A DNA stretch of 64,000 nt from Plazaster borealis (GCA_021014325.1 CM037457.1:6988721-7052720); one strand, 5' to 3'. Positions 25,701-40,700 are shown, counted from the stretch's first letter. Numbers and translations are program-made. The notes: generated from the sequence alone by a model not told the origin.

Positions 25701-28700
25701 TTTTGTAGTCAGAATTGAAAGGGCTATTTTACAAGTCAAATATGAGAATATGGAGAGAAAAAGAAGTTATTTTTATAACAATTTATCTAGAATAATCCAG
25801 ATACTTACCGGTAGGTCTGAAAAGGAGCTCTCACTGCCCATGTCGTGAGCGGAGCTGTTACTGGTTACTTCACTGTTACTAACAGCAGCTTTGTCAACTG
25901 AGGCCGATGCATCCGATGAAATGGCTGCAGACGCCTCTGCTTCTGCCTTTAAGCGCTCATACTCACGCATTCTCTGTGGGCAACAATATTACATGTTGAT
26001 TTATCGCTGTCATTATTCTTCTAAAGATGTCTGTTATTACTGTAATTGTGGCATGTCATGGCCGAGTGGTTTAGTGCATCGGAATCAAGTTCTGGTTGCT
26101 GAGTCATCAGAGTGTGGGTTCGAATCCTGGTCATGACACTTGCGTCCTTGAGCAAGAAACTCAACTATAATTGCTTCTCATCACCCAGGGGTAAATGGGT
26201 ACCTGTGAGGGCAGAGATGGTTCTTGTGATTGATTTAGCTTAGTGCGCTACATACTTGGCAGCACTGGCTGTATACTCCCCAGAGAGCTGAGATGGTTTA
26301 AAGAATGAAATATATGGCCCAGCGGATATAATGTTTGAAGCGCAATGATCATTCTCTGGAATTGCGCTATATAAGAGTCGATATTATTATTACCCATTAA
26401 CAAAAAAAGTAACACAAAGTTATCAATATTGAATCATTATACACCGCAAACATAGATCCTTGGCATTTGATTGGTTGAACATGCTTCACGCATCATACTT
26501 TTCTTTGACATGTGTTTACTGCCGCGATGCTTGACACTCCAAAATTTAATATAGGATTCCTACATAGATAAATATAGGATGCTTTCAACACTTTGCAGCG
26601 ACGCTTCAAAGCGTCGTTTCCAAGATAATCATTCCCTTCCGTTCGTCCCAACGAAACAAGGTCCTGTCACGACGGACAAGGTTGGTGTCTACATGGAGTC
26701 GTCCACGTTGTTTAGAGGTTTTTTTAATAGAACTTTCAGAGTTTGGGGTGGACAAGTTTCCGTGTCTATTTTGTGTTTATTGTGACAAAAAATTCAAATG
26801 ACAAGGATCTATGTGTGTTATGCAGAGATGCCAACATTGAATTCCCAAAAAGAGTAGCACCGCCGAGCACTTAAAACTTAAGTTGCAAGTCAGGCATAAA
26901 GCTCACCGAGTCGTAAAAAGAGGAAAATTATGACATTTATGATATAAACTAATATTTTCAGCGAAAATCACTTATTGCAAAGCGGCCTGCTCTAGAGGTC
27001 TAACAATTATGAATTGTATTCTCAGTCTTTAAAAAAAAAAAAAAAAAAAAGAAAAAAAAAGAAGAGATTTTTTTGTTTGTTTTTTTTGTATCAGACCGCA
27101 ATTTGCACTAGCTTGTGCATGAAGAGAACCCTTTCCAACTAAATTCAACAAAATGCTGTAGTTTCTGTCCCATTGTTTATTCAAATGAATAATGCTCACG
27201 TTTGCACAGCAAAATAGTAATAAAAAAATACGTCACACCACCTGACCACAGCAGCAGGCCAGTCAAGTCTTCAAACGACTTCAGCAAGAGCAGTTTCGTC
27301 AATTGGCCTGTCCAACCAATTCCATTTCCACCCACTGCATTCTTATTTTTATCGACAGTTTTCATCAGATCTTGGCCTCCATTGCGATCGATGAAATATT
27401 TTCTTGTTGTCACCTTTATTTTAGTTGATCGCTGCAGCGATCGCGATGTTTCAAACAAACTCTCTGACGGCGCGCTGAACTTGCGAATTGCATTTCAGAT
27501 AAAAGTTATCACAGGGTCTGTTTGCCGCCGCATCCCACAGTCGTAAAGCGTTAAAAAAAACTACGGAACCAGTCTCTACAAAAGCGACTATAGAATGTAT
27601 GCTGTACAAGGAGCCTTGCGGCTCAGTGTGTGCTCTGTGCTACGCGTGTGTCGGGTAGGCAAATCCTGAGTGCGATAGTTTATGGGATTGGTACCTCCTA
27701 AATAAGCACCAAAACGCGTCTGAATTCGGCGCCGCTCATCGCTTTTAACCACGCGGCAGCAGTCAACATTCGTTATGGTTTTTTATTTTATAAATACTTT
27801 TAGTATTAGTTTCTATCATGATACATTGTTCGTAACTACATTTACTACACTGGGCGGCTTGTTTATCGTATTTAATTGAAGATTATCGTAGCGGCGTATT
27901 CACAGCTCAAAATCGTATTTTCTACACCCAAATTGTGTATGTTGGCATCTCTGGTTATGTGAAACAAAAACTGAATGCATTTCATTCGTGCATTGGCGCT
28001 GAATATAAACACTCCATGAAATCTGGCTTTTTCATTTCACATCCAGATTTCGCCTCATGATTATATTCTGCGACAATGCACTCACATGCATCCAGTATTT
28101 GTATACTATCTGTACCCTGATTACCTGTAATGCTTTATCAAGATGAATAACCGTATCACCCAGCTCATCGTTAGCAAAGCCAAAGTCTTGACTGAAAGAG
28201 GGCGGTGTTGACATTGAGCTTGCTGAGCCTACACTCTCCACATAGTCATACTCTTCTGCATCTAGTGATCCCATAGACTGAAGGGCTTGCAGCATGGCCT
28301 GCTTGTTAGGGTTATTACGGTATATCTGGGCCTGGTAGTACAAAAACAGTTTGACATTATGAACAGCGTCTTTAGGTAGTTCTTCACACATGCAGTTGTA
28401 TAGCACTGTAGGCTCAGTCTGCTGGGTAAGGGCTAAGTGTTTTTTAAGCGATATCAACAGGCACGATACTTGGCCCTTGGAAAAAAGTTGGAACATTTTG
28501 AATGAGTACCAGGGCTGGCCTACAATAACACATTGTATAGGCTTTCATAAATACCTTTCCATTAAAAACATCAAAAATCCTTTTAAAGTTGAGAACAAAT
28601 CTGACAGTTTAGCCTCATCTCACCTCGGCGTTGAATATCTGTGCATGTGTTGAAAGGTAAGTTTTGAGCGTGCGTGCTTAAGTTTCAAACTTGCGAGAGC

Positions 28701-31700
28701 CAGATATGCAATCTACCAACTTAAGTTGGGCCGTGATATGTGCACACTCCGCGCAATCATCTGATAGCGCCCTCTTTGACTCAATGTTGTCAAGTCATGT
28801 TTAAACGTAACAGACTGTGACCGTGTTTATATCACGTGTTTAAACATGGCCACTTGATCTCCTCTCCACCAATCAGATCAGATACACTGTCCCAGGTATT
28901 CATGAATAGACTTTTAAGGCTATTTAATAACAATTTTTCAGATTCTTCTGAGGGCAAAAAGAAAATCAGATTTAAGTAGGAAGAAAATCATGCCAGTATC
29001 AACAAGGACTTGGAGGCATATTCTAACCTTGATTTCTTCCTCTTCTGATGTAATGAGACTCTCACTAGGAGTATGCTCAGAGGCAGTGGTTGACATCTGC
29101 CATAAACGCTGCTCATGCCTTGAGGTCTGCTTCTGTGTATAACAACAAACACTTCTTAATGTGGGCTGTTCAGTGATCACAAACACCTATTGGGGTCAAC
29201 CAACGTTCCAAGCAAGACTTCTTAAATTTGGATTGTAAATGTCATCTATACTGTTGACAGATCGGACACTATATTCGCACGTTAGAACTTTGGCAAGTAC
29301 TTTTTGTACTCATGAACATCCACTTCTTCCAAGATTCTGAACGGCAATGATGGGTCTAAACCATCTTACAATTTACAAAGTTGACTTACAGACTGCCAGC
29401 CACATCCAGAGTCAAGTCTAGTCATTTGAATAGGCCCTTACAGTAGTTTCAGTATTCACACTTTATTTCAAAGAATGCATCAAAATTGTGTTCTGAATAA
29501 AGGAGTTTATTACCATGACTCATACAAAGTCTGATTTCCTACATTATTATTTTTTATTATGTTTCCTCCGACGAAGGTCCGGTTTGGCTCGAAAGCTAAG
29601 GCCACCTTCCTAACCCATAGGCCCATTTGGTGCTCGATATGTGACATGGTGTACCCCCCCCCCCACTCCTATTGTGTCTTCATTGTGTTCTGGGAATCTC
29701 AGGAATTCATTTGAGGATTTTAGGGGGGGGGGATACTTCTATACAAGAGGAAAAGAATGTGTTAAAGTATGGGAACATTTTTTTTTGGGGGGGGGGGTAG
29801 GGGACACACCCTCTGTCACATATCAGGCATGGTATACGTTGGCCTGAAGGAAGCCTACCTGTGTAGAAAACAATGATGAAGAAATGTCAGTTTTAGATGT
29901 GGGAGGAAAACCCCAAATAGGGAAATCCCATCATGCATAGTGCCAGTTCAGGATTCAAACCGGGGTCTACAGAGACGAAAGGCAGGGAAGAAGCCACTGA
30001 ATTACTCAGAGTTGATTTCATTCTCGCTTAACGCTTACTTGATTGCCAGCAGCTGCTCCCTTGTGAGGATGTGCAGGGTCGTCAGTAAGGTACTTAGATA
30101 CAAGATCCTGAAGGGAATACAGCGCCCTCTGGCGGAGGTAATCAGAGTTTAGCATCTGAAGCTCTCTGAACAGCTCGATGAGAAAGTGGGGTCTGGACTC
30201 GTTCTGGGAGATGAGGGTTGCTACTTCTGAGTAGATGGACTCACGGAGTGCCTCAAAGAGAGAGAACTCACTCCCAGCATCAGACTCCCTAAAGGGATAC
30301 AACAAGGGAGACATGTTGTCAGCTACAAAATATAAATGCAGAGTTCCAAACATTTCATTTCATTTATTCTGGTTGTGAAGCGAAGGACTCTCAGAAAAGC
30401 GAACTTAATCACTATACTAGCCAAGAACCCAATGGAAAGAAGACAAGGAAGGAATTTTCAGTTTTAGATGTGGGAGGAAAACCCCACAGAACTATTCCAG
30501 GGAAAACTCATGCAGTCAGGTACGAACTGAAAACCAAATCCACGTAGTGCCTCGGCTTGATTCGAACTGGGGTCCTAGAGGTGGAAGGCGAGGAAAGATA
30601 CCACTACGCAAACCCGACCAACATTACCAGAGCTGCCAACATTTGCATCTTACAATCAGGGCGATTTGTTTCAATAATCAGGGAGATATTTAGAATATAC
30701 ATTCGACATAACAGGGAATTTTTTTCCATAATCAGGGAGATTTTCAAATTTGTTCATCAGAACATGGAAAGATTGTTTTATTTTCAGGGAACTCAGCAGT
30801 GTAGAATCAGCAATCAGGGAGAGTTGGGCATCTCTGCATTACTAGTGTGGTGTATCATCTAAGTACAGGATTGGTGATTATCAATAAACACAACAGACTA
30901 GTTTCAATATGAAAGCTCTATTACGATAAAGCATGAAATATGTCAAAGTCAAGGAAATAGCCACCAAAAATCAGTTTGAAAACTGAAACAAGCCCACAAA
31001 ATCTCTGTTGGGACATAAACTGTTTTCCAATCAAACATAACCATCAAATTTGTTGACATTTTCAAAGGTAGGTTGACTAGTGTGTTTACTGAAAACTAGA
31101 GGGATTTAATTTCCCATTCTCATTGACAGTGAAATTGACTTACATTTCGCTAGTGGACTTAATGGATCTCTCGGTATCCTGCATCTGCCTCTGCATCTTC
31201 ATCTCTCTTTCCACATCTCCAGGCATGCTGGACAGTGACATGGTGCTGGTCACACTGGCTACCTCCATGAATGCTGTACCACTCAGGGAGCTACTTAAAC
31301 CTGGTCTAGGACCTCGCCTCTTGCTGGTGCTAGGCCTGGCCTGGCTGTCTTTAGCTTTGGTTGATGTGCTTGGTAGTGCATCTATCAAGGGGAGCAAAAC
31401 AAACACAATGAACAAAAAATGAAACAATTATGAGATATCGCCTACATCACAAGGCACACATTCATGATATAATGTGTTCATACATATTGCAGGCCGGATA
31501 CTTTATGGAGGCAACAGACCCCTGGTAATTGCCTTGGTGCCCCTTGAAATAGAAATTTACAATTTCCTCATAGAGGTGCCCTTTGCAAAGGAGACAACGC
31601 CTTGGTGTCCTTGCCCTTTCAAAAACAAAGCATCGGGCCTGATATTGATTGATTTATACGCGTCATTTAAAATCACGTTTATAGCTGTCTGCCAACCTTT

Positions 31701-34700
31701 GCTAACTGCAAATGCATCATAAACTCAACAAATGTTCGAAGATATATTCCACAAAAGTTTTCCCTTGAAAAAAAAACTTTATCAACTTAAATTTCAGAAT
31801 AAAATTTATTGTATAAATTATACACAAAAGTTTTGTACGAGGCAACTAACTAAATAATTCTGAATAATTCTGCTGTAATATACTTACTTGACTTTTTGGT
31901 GTCTGCTTTGGTTACTGGAGCACTGGCTTGTGCAGCCATCTTCCTTTGCTTTTCACTATTAAACAAAACAGATCAACATAACAAAGTTCTTTACTTTAAG
32001 TACGGCAAGATAATAATACTGGGTTCTTATATAGCACTTTAACACGCCCCTAGAGGTGTATCAAGTTGCTCAACGGTTTTTCATAAGCAGAGCCATGTTT
32101 TGAATTAGAGACCCATTTATGTAGCACCTTCAAATGATAAGCAAGGTGCTGCGGCGCATTCAGCAGCCACTGCCTGAAACACCAGGGTAAACCCCTTCTC
32201 TACACGATAAGTGTAACTGGGTTCTTTTACGTGAATCACACAACACAAAAGGGACCTGCGGCTTTACGTCCAATCCGAAGGATAAAGCAATAATGGTTTA
32301 AAAGTGTCTTGCTTAAGGACACAAGTGCAGACCTGCCAACCTTGTAAAAGAAAATTGAGTACCACATTAGCGCAGCGGCATTAAAACCAGAAGCCTGTGC
32401 ACGGCGACATAACCCAGAAGCCCAACTACATGTACTGTTGGCACTGTATGTTCCAATGGCTAGATCATAGATGTCACTCAAGGGGGCAAAACAAATTGTT
32501 AGGAGGGGAAAACAAATTAAAAATTGGCCAGGGGTTCCCCTACGGGCGGTAAGCCCATTTTGACTGATTTCTGTTCCAATATCATATATAAATCTCAATG
32601 AAAAACACAATTCAATAATGTACAAAATGTACTTTTCACCAAAAATTGGCCAGGGGTTTCCCTACGGGCGGTGAGCCCATTTTGACTGATTTCTATTCCA
32701 ATAAACATATATTAATTTATATGAACTCAATGTTGAACAATGTTCCTAAATTATTAGTAACTTACTCGGCATGCAAATAACTTGACAATAATAATGCGAA
32801 AGGTTCCATCTTTGGTTGCCCAGTAAACGGACAAACGAAAGCCTATCGTAGAATTGTCCAGTTCCACTTCAATTCATCATTTGTTTCTCTTATACAAAGA
32901 TCACAGGCCATGAAATTCACACTATTTTCCCCTAATAAAAGTAAAACTAACAGAAATGATGTATTTCCTTCCTCCATGATTAATCTGACACTTCGATCGG
33001 CGTCCATGTTGTACACTCAAGTATAATCACACGGCGATGCCGAACACGTGCGTTGTGTGCACGTACATCCATGCATACGGCTATACAATGTACTGTACCA
33101 GATTGACCGAAACTAGATTGTGCCATTCCCACCCCCTTTGTTACGCATTGGTTTATCAGTATTCCAGCGGGAGTAAGAATTTAAAATATAATGTAGTTCT
33201 AAGCACAACCTCTTTTTTATCGAAGCACATAATGATCACTCAGATGCAGGGTGTCTTTGTTCGGTTGTTTTTGCACTTGGGGTCGAACGAATGACAGTTG
33301 AAGAAATTGAGAACAAAATTGTCCGTTCGTGCTGCAGTTTAAAAACACCGCGATTTAGATTTTGCGTCTTTTGCGTATTTTCTGCATAAACCTCGTACCG
33401 CCGTACCCAGATGGGAAAATGCGTACATGATACGCAAAATGCGTACAGGTTGGCAGGTCTGCAAGTGTCAAGACCAGGACTCGAACCCAAACTCTGGTGA
33501 CCAGAAACACCAGAACTGGTCAAGTATGCTTGACCGCTTGGCCACGACACGAGATCAAGATGTCGCATATAAATTTGGAACACAGTCCTGTAACATTGTT
33601 AAAGTTGAAAAAGCTGGATGTGGGGAAGTAATACAAAGGCATGATATTTGGTCCTTTGAAAAAAGTAAGAATTTTTTTGTTTTCACACAGTGTAGGGTTT
33701 AATAGACTTTTTAGGCTATTTAATCACAGTTTTTTCGGGGGGTTTTCCCCCTAAGGCAAGAAAATGTAAAATCAGACTAAAGTACGAAGAATATCATGCC
33801 TAAATACACCATAAACAAACAGCTACTATTAAAGGTAAACCAAACAGAACTTAACTATATGTTTATCAACTGTAAATACACTTACGATCTCTGTAAAAGG
33901 CTTTTGATGTCCAGCGGTGGAACGTATAGCTTGGATGACTGACCGCTGTAACCAAGACCACCGGTCTGGCCGCCGCTCTGGCCACCGGCATTCAGGTCCG
34001 CTGCCCTCTCCGCATAAGCATAAGGTGCTTTATTGTAGTCAGTAACTAGGTTGCCATCACGGTCATACTCATACTGATCCACGCTACCCTGGGCTGTGTT
34101 TGGCGGCACGTGATAGTCTCTATGTCTGACATCTTGCTCCTGTCGATGGCGTGCATAGGCGTCATAGTCTCTCTGTCTACGGCGGGACGCTTCGGACATT
34201 TGACTGTAAGGGGAAGTGTAGTCCAAGAGACTAGGCTGGGGGACTCCTGCAATAGAAACCCATGTTCATGATTAAATGTTTCTGAAAGTGTGTGCACAAG
34301 AATGTCACATGAAAAATTCATCTATGTTGGTAACAAGATACTTGAATTGTCAGATCAGCTATTTCAGTTTATTGACTTATAACACAATGTTTATTCAAAT
34401 TCTAAAGCTGCCAATAGAAGCACAGTAAAACCTGCATTATATATCACAGGGCACAAAACTGAAATAATGTATCAGCAAACACAAACATTTCTGGACCACC
34501 TGGTTTACATAAACAGCTTATTATTTCCATGCGCAATGAAACATGGTAAGTAAATGAAACTTTTAAATTAAAACCACTGAAATAATTCTTCTTATAATGA
34601 TTTTAACAAAATTGCCATAAAAAATATCAGTAAAGATAAAATTAAATACCAAATAGACTAACATCAATTAAATTAAAATTATTAACACCACATGATTGCC

Positions 34701-37700
34701 AGGCAATAAATAAAAAATTAACAAAATATTCAAAGCATTAAAGCCACTGAACACGTTTGGTAATTGTAAAAGACCAGTGTTCTCACTTGGTGTATCCCAA
34801 CATATTCATAAAATAACAAGCCTGTGAAAATTTGGGCTCAATTGGTAATCGAAGTTGCAAGAAAATGATGAAAGAAAAAACACCCTTGTTGTACAAATTT
34901 GTGTGCTCTCAGATGGGAATAAAAACTTCTTGCAAGAAGTTTTTATTATTTTAGTGAGAAAATACCTCTTTCTCAAAAACTACGTTACTTCAGAGGGAGT
35001 CGTTTCTCACAATGTTTTATACTATCAAAAGCTCTCTGTTGCTCGTTACCAAGTCAGTTTTTATGCTAATATATATTTTGAGCAATTACCAAACGTGTAC
35101 AGTGCCTTTAATCGCCATTAGAAAGGTATCAATATAGCAAATTTTTGGGCCTTGAATTAAAATCAATGTTCTAAATAAGAAAAAAAATCCAGCAACCTGC
35201 AACAAGAAACAACTTACCACTTCCTCCTTGTTGGTAGGGGTTTCCAAACGGAGAGAATGAACTTCCCGTGTCATAGCCAAACATCCCCTGCACTCTGTTG
35301 TTATTGGCGTTGGTTTCACCACTGCTTTCAAAACCAAACGGTCTGCTGCTCAGACCACTACCTCCCAAAGGACCATCAGGCTACAAATAGAACCATAACA
35401 ACCAAGTTTAGAAATGACAGGAAAATCTTGTCGAGGAGAAACAGGTTACTGACCAGAATAAAAGGTAAGGTTGTATCTGAAATGGTGGCTGCTGCTAGGG
35501 GCAGTATATGCTTCAACACCTAGGAGAGTAAGATTATGGAATTGACAAACCACTGTACGACGATACATTTCCACTCGCGCCTGCCACTTTGTGCAATACA
35601 ATAGACACAGAAAGGTCACGCAGTTCACAAAACAGTTTGTTTTTTGTGGTCTTTAATTCACAGCTTCTTTTGGGATGCTTATTATAATAAATAAGCGAGT
35701 GAGGTATATAACAAGTCATTTCATTGGCTATTGACTACTCACAGTTTCAGGAAAGGCCAGTACAAAGCGAGTTTAAATTGTGTCGACTTCAAAGCCAACT
35801 GTAGCTGCTTTCTGGCACATGGAGTAATTTACCAAGTCACTTTGAGCAGCACATCATAGTGAAAGAGGTTGGGTTTCCATCCAGTAAATGTCTTTTTTCA
35901 ATTTTAATATGAAATAGTATGCTCTCAATGGGTGTTTACATGTAGTGGTGGGAAGCAATAGACTTGCCAGCAGGACCTCTTAGATAGAGTTTCAACTGGG
36001 CCCAATTTCATGGCTCTGCTTACGCTTACGATCTCCATTCTCCGCTTACTGTGCAAGCGCCGAATTTCTGCGCTAGCTGTGTAAGCGAAGAATGCCTAGT
36101 AACGTGGAGTACGCACGCGCACAAGCAAAAATTCCTTGCTAACCTGTGAAATATGCCCAACGTAAGCGCAGAATTCCCTGCTTCCGTAAGCGCCGATTCT
36201 TTGCGTACGGTAAGCAGAGCCATGAAATTGGGCCCTGGTCTTTAGGCATTTCAACTGGCATTTATGGCTTGCTAATCACTCTTATAAGAGAATGCTGCAG
36301 CTTCATCAGTGAAAGAGCACAGCTAAAGACTGATCCATTAAGCTCTACCCTTAGTGCATTGGACAAGTTTCTGCCATTTGGATTGCTGCATCATAACTTT
36401 GTCTGGCACAGGGCCGAGCATGTTGTATCTGCTACCTCTGTGGGTGGGTGTCGTTGATAGACAGTTTCTTTGGTGGGTAGAGCTTTATGGATCAGTCTAT
36501 TCAAGACATTGAGTTACAATATTGTGAGTGACTCAGCGGTGAGAGTCATTGCCGCTAATCAAGTCAGAAACTAGGATCCAAATTTTAGGAAGCATGTTGA
36601 AATGATGGCGTTTCCACCTTTTGGTAAACCCCTTGGGTTAAGACTTCACAGAGCTATTCGAAACAGTGTCCTCAGCACTAAAGAAGTAGATCAAAAAGCA
36701 GGATTTATTTATACGTGAACAAACTACTAATAGCTGATTTTCTTTACCAGGTCGACTTAAAAAGTCTGAACTCAGAAAAAAGTCTGAAATACCTCATCCC
36801 TGTGGACTGTTTAATTTTGAGGAAATATCCTTTTGTAGAACTAGGGTACTGGGGTTAAACAACTGTACTTATGTAAGATAAGGCAAGCCGTACCTGAAAG
36901 CGTTGCATCTCCTGCTGCTGTTGGTACAGCTGGTTGTAGGAGTGATTCATGTTTAGCTGCAGCTGCTGGTGTTGCAGACGCATGTTGTAATCATTCAACA
37001 TATTCATCATGCGGGGGTCACCGTTGCTTGGGGTTGGAGTGGTAGGAGTATGGGCTGATAGAGGTCCCTGCGGCCCACCAAATCCACCTGAATACATCAA
37101 CAATAAACATTGCACTTCATAAGAATTAACGTAGTTAATAACACAACCTACTTGAAAGAACTTGGAATGTGTATGATTTTATTACAAAATCTATCAGATG
37201 TTAGAAAGATTGAGAACTGTTTCTATAATCTGTGAATGACAACAACCCAACATAAACAACATAGTGCATGCCTGGAATTACACAGAGGCCACGGAGGCCT
37301 CTGTTGCCCCTGGTCTTGGCCTTGGTGCTCCTTCAAAAGTTTCCCATAGACTTAAAGATTTTCTAATGGAAGTGCACTTTGCGAAATAAATATGGCCTTG
37401 CCCTCTTCAAAGATGAAATTCTAGGCCTGTAGTGACCCACCAATGACCCTTAACCTCTCACCTGACATAGAGCCTTGCAGCATATTATTCATGACCTGCT
37501 GGTCTCTCATTAGTGACTGACACAAGCTGATGCTGTTCTGTAGCTGCTGCTGTAGCCCATTCACCTGACCCATGTAGAAGTTGCCGTTACTTTCAAATCC
37601 CAATCCCCCACTCTCCTCAGCCATCAGCTCATCAGCTGCCTGTAAATTCTGAAGGAAATGATACAGAAGTAAGAAAACAAACAGCAGCAAAGGAGAGTGT

Positions 37701-40700
37701 AGAGAGGTTTGCAAAACAGCAATCAAATGAATTTGTCGCATCAGTGCAACAAGGTCGTATGTCACAAATATACAAAAGGTGCTTTATTTTTGTCTGAATA
37801 AAATGTGAAAGTTAGTATTTCGTCCAAAAAGTAATTAAAAAGATACAGGTCATTAACAATAAATGACGTCATAATTTTGCAATGTGGTCCGAGCAACAAA
37901 GTCGTATCTTACACATAAGACGTTGTTACACTGAGAATTATGACAGTATTCCCCATCGATTGCATGCGATGCAGGTTTGTACAACAAAGTCGTATCTTAC
38001 ACATACGATGTTGTTACACTACGAATTATGACATTATTCCCCATCGATTGCATGCGATGCAGGTTTGTACAACAAAGTTTTATCTTACACATACGACGTT
38101 GTTACACTACGAATTATGACAGTATTCCCATCGATTGCATGCGATGCAGGTTTGTACAACAAAGTTTTATCTTACACATACGACGTTGTTACACTACGAA
38201 TTATGACAGTATTCCCATCGATTGCATGCGATGCAGGTTTGTACAACAAAATTGTATCTTACACATACGACGTTGTTACACTACGAATTATGACATTATT
38301 CCCCATCGATTGCATGCGATGCAGGTTTGTACAAAAAATTGTATCTTACACATACGACGTTGTTACACTACGAACAGGCCTACGAATTATGACAGTATAC
38401 CCCATCGATTGCATGCGATGCAGGTTTGTGCAACAAAGTCGTATCTTACACATACGACGTTGTTGCACTACGAATTATGACAGTATTCCCCATCGATTGC
38501 ATGCGATGCAGGTTTGTACAACAAAATTGTATCTTACACATACGACGTTGTTACACTACGAATTATGACAGTATTTCCCATCGATTGCATGCGATGCAGG
38601 TTTGTGCAACAAAGTCGTATCTTACACATACGACGTTGTTGCACTACGAATTATGACAGTATTCCCCATCGATTGCATGCGATGCAGGTTTGTGCAACAA
38701 AGTCGTATCTTACACATACGACGTTGTTGCACTACGAATTATGACAGTATTCCCCATCGATTGCATGCGATGCAGGTTTGTACAACAAAATTGTATCTTA
38801 CACATAAGACGTTGTTACACTACGAATTATGACAGTATTCCTCATCGATTGCATGCGATGCAGGTTTGTGCAACAAAGTCGTATCTTACACATACGACGT
38901 TGTTGCACTACGAATTATGACAGTATTCCCCATCGATTGCATGTGATGCAGGTTTGTACAACAAAGTCGTATCTTCAAGATGCGACCTATTGACCAATCT
39001 AAAAGTCAGTGCAAAAAGGTTGTATCAACAATTCTCATGGTAATTAAGGCATAAAACTTGTTTTATAGGTAATCAAGTGTAGATATAACCTTTAATGTTT
39101 TTATTCTAAAATTCTTCATAATTCCTATGTACAGTGATGTAACCAGTGATTGTTAAAATACCCCAAACCTTAAAAAGCGATTTATGCAAAAAGTTACGAC
39201 CTTGTTGCACTGACGCGTCAAATTGCTGTATGATGTTCATATACCTGTTGGCGTTTGGATGCCGCAGATGTCCTCAGCTTTTGCTCTGTAGCCCACTTTG
39301 GGTAACGGATACCGTGCATGGCTTCAAGGTCCATGGTAGTTGGAGGGGCATTATTCCTCAATCTCTGACCAGGGTACGAGTTGGGTCGCCGACTTGGTAA
39401 GCGGTACTCAGCATCAATGGTATACGTACTGGTTGTTCCTGCCAAACTCTGCTCCTGTCAGATTGAACAATAACATTTACAAGGGAAAACTAAATGAATG
39501 TAGAACTAATCAAGTATTTTTTAGTCTTGTATCCCAATCATAGGGTTTTTGATGCATGGGCAACTTGTTGGCAGCCTGTATCTTTAAGTTTCCCTTATGA
39601 ATAATGGGATTGTTTTTGCAATCTTAACCCTCCTACTAGAGTTGCTAATATTTTTCAGCGAGTTGACCGAACATTTGAAACCATTAAACTGCCAGATGTG
39701 TGTGGTGGCACAGCTGCACAAATGTGTGACTGTGTACATGTGTGTAGATGGACTCACCACATGATATCACATTGCAAATTGGCATAGTTTGTTATATCAT
39801 TCAAAACAACAGTGGATGACATTGAATTGTCAGACAGTAGGAAGGTCGACTATGCACTGTGTAGATGCATTCACCACATATCGAACTGCAGGCTGGCATG
39901 CAACATCATAGCGGATGATATTGGATGGTCAGACAGTAGGAGGGTTGACTGTGCAATGCGTACATACATTCACCACATATTATCATATTGCAGGCTGGAA
40001 TAGCTTATGTATCATTCAAAACCATAGTGGATGATATTGAATGGTCAGACAGTAGGAGGGTTGACTATGTGATAAATGGATACATTCACAACATGATATC
40101 ATATTGCTAGCTGGTATAGCTTATCAATCAATCAAAACCATCGTGGATGATATTGAATGGTCAGACAGTAGGAGGGTTGACTACTGCATAGATGCATCCA
40201 CTGCATGATAACATATTGCAGGCTGGTATAGTGCATCTATCATTCAAAACCATAGTGTATGACATTGAATGGTCAGACAGTAGGAGGGTTGACTACTGCA
40301 TAGATGCATCCACTGCATGATAACATATTGCAAGCTGGCATAGCTCATCTATCATTCAAAACCATAGTGAATGGTCAGCAAGTGGGAGGGTTAAGTACCT
40401 GTTCTTCCTCTTCTTCAACCTGTAAGATACCATCACTGGGGTAGGCATCATCCTCTTCATCTTCACTCTGTTGAGTAGAACCTCCCCAAGATGCTGCTGC
40501 AGTCACATCAGCACTACGCATGCTCACCCTATCAGGGAAAACACATGTCAACTAATTAAACATCGGACAAAATGCTTATTCAAGTAATAAACCAACTGAT
40601 TGGTTGTATTTTAAATTGTTTGTGAACAGAGAAAAATTTACTAGAGCAGGATTTGAACCTGCGACCTCTAGACTTTTGTGTCGGTAAATTTTTCTGGACT

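Noticed and set aside
26579..26785. A 68-residue plus-strand frame next to the family A element
   Set aside because: It is in a PCM1 intron on the other strand with no support.
37977..38920. Overlapping plus-strand frames of 76 to 167 residues with repeated MRCRFVQ-type text
   Set aside because: They are produced by the 88-bp repeat read in shifting frames, on the strand opposite to PCM1 and inside its intron.
37893..38985. Array of regular repeats that could resemble a CRISPR
   Set aside because: The units are contiguous with no unique spacers, and the sequence is in an intron of an animal gene.
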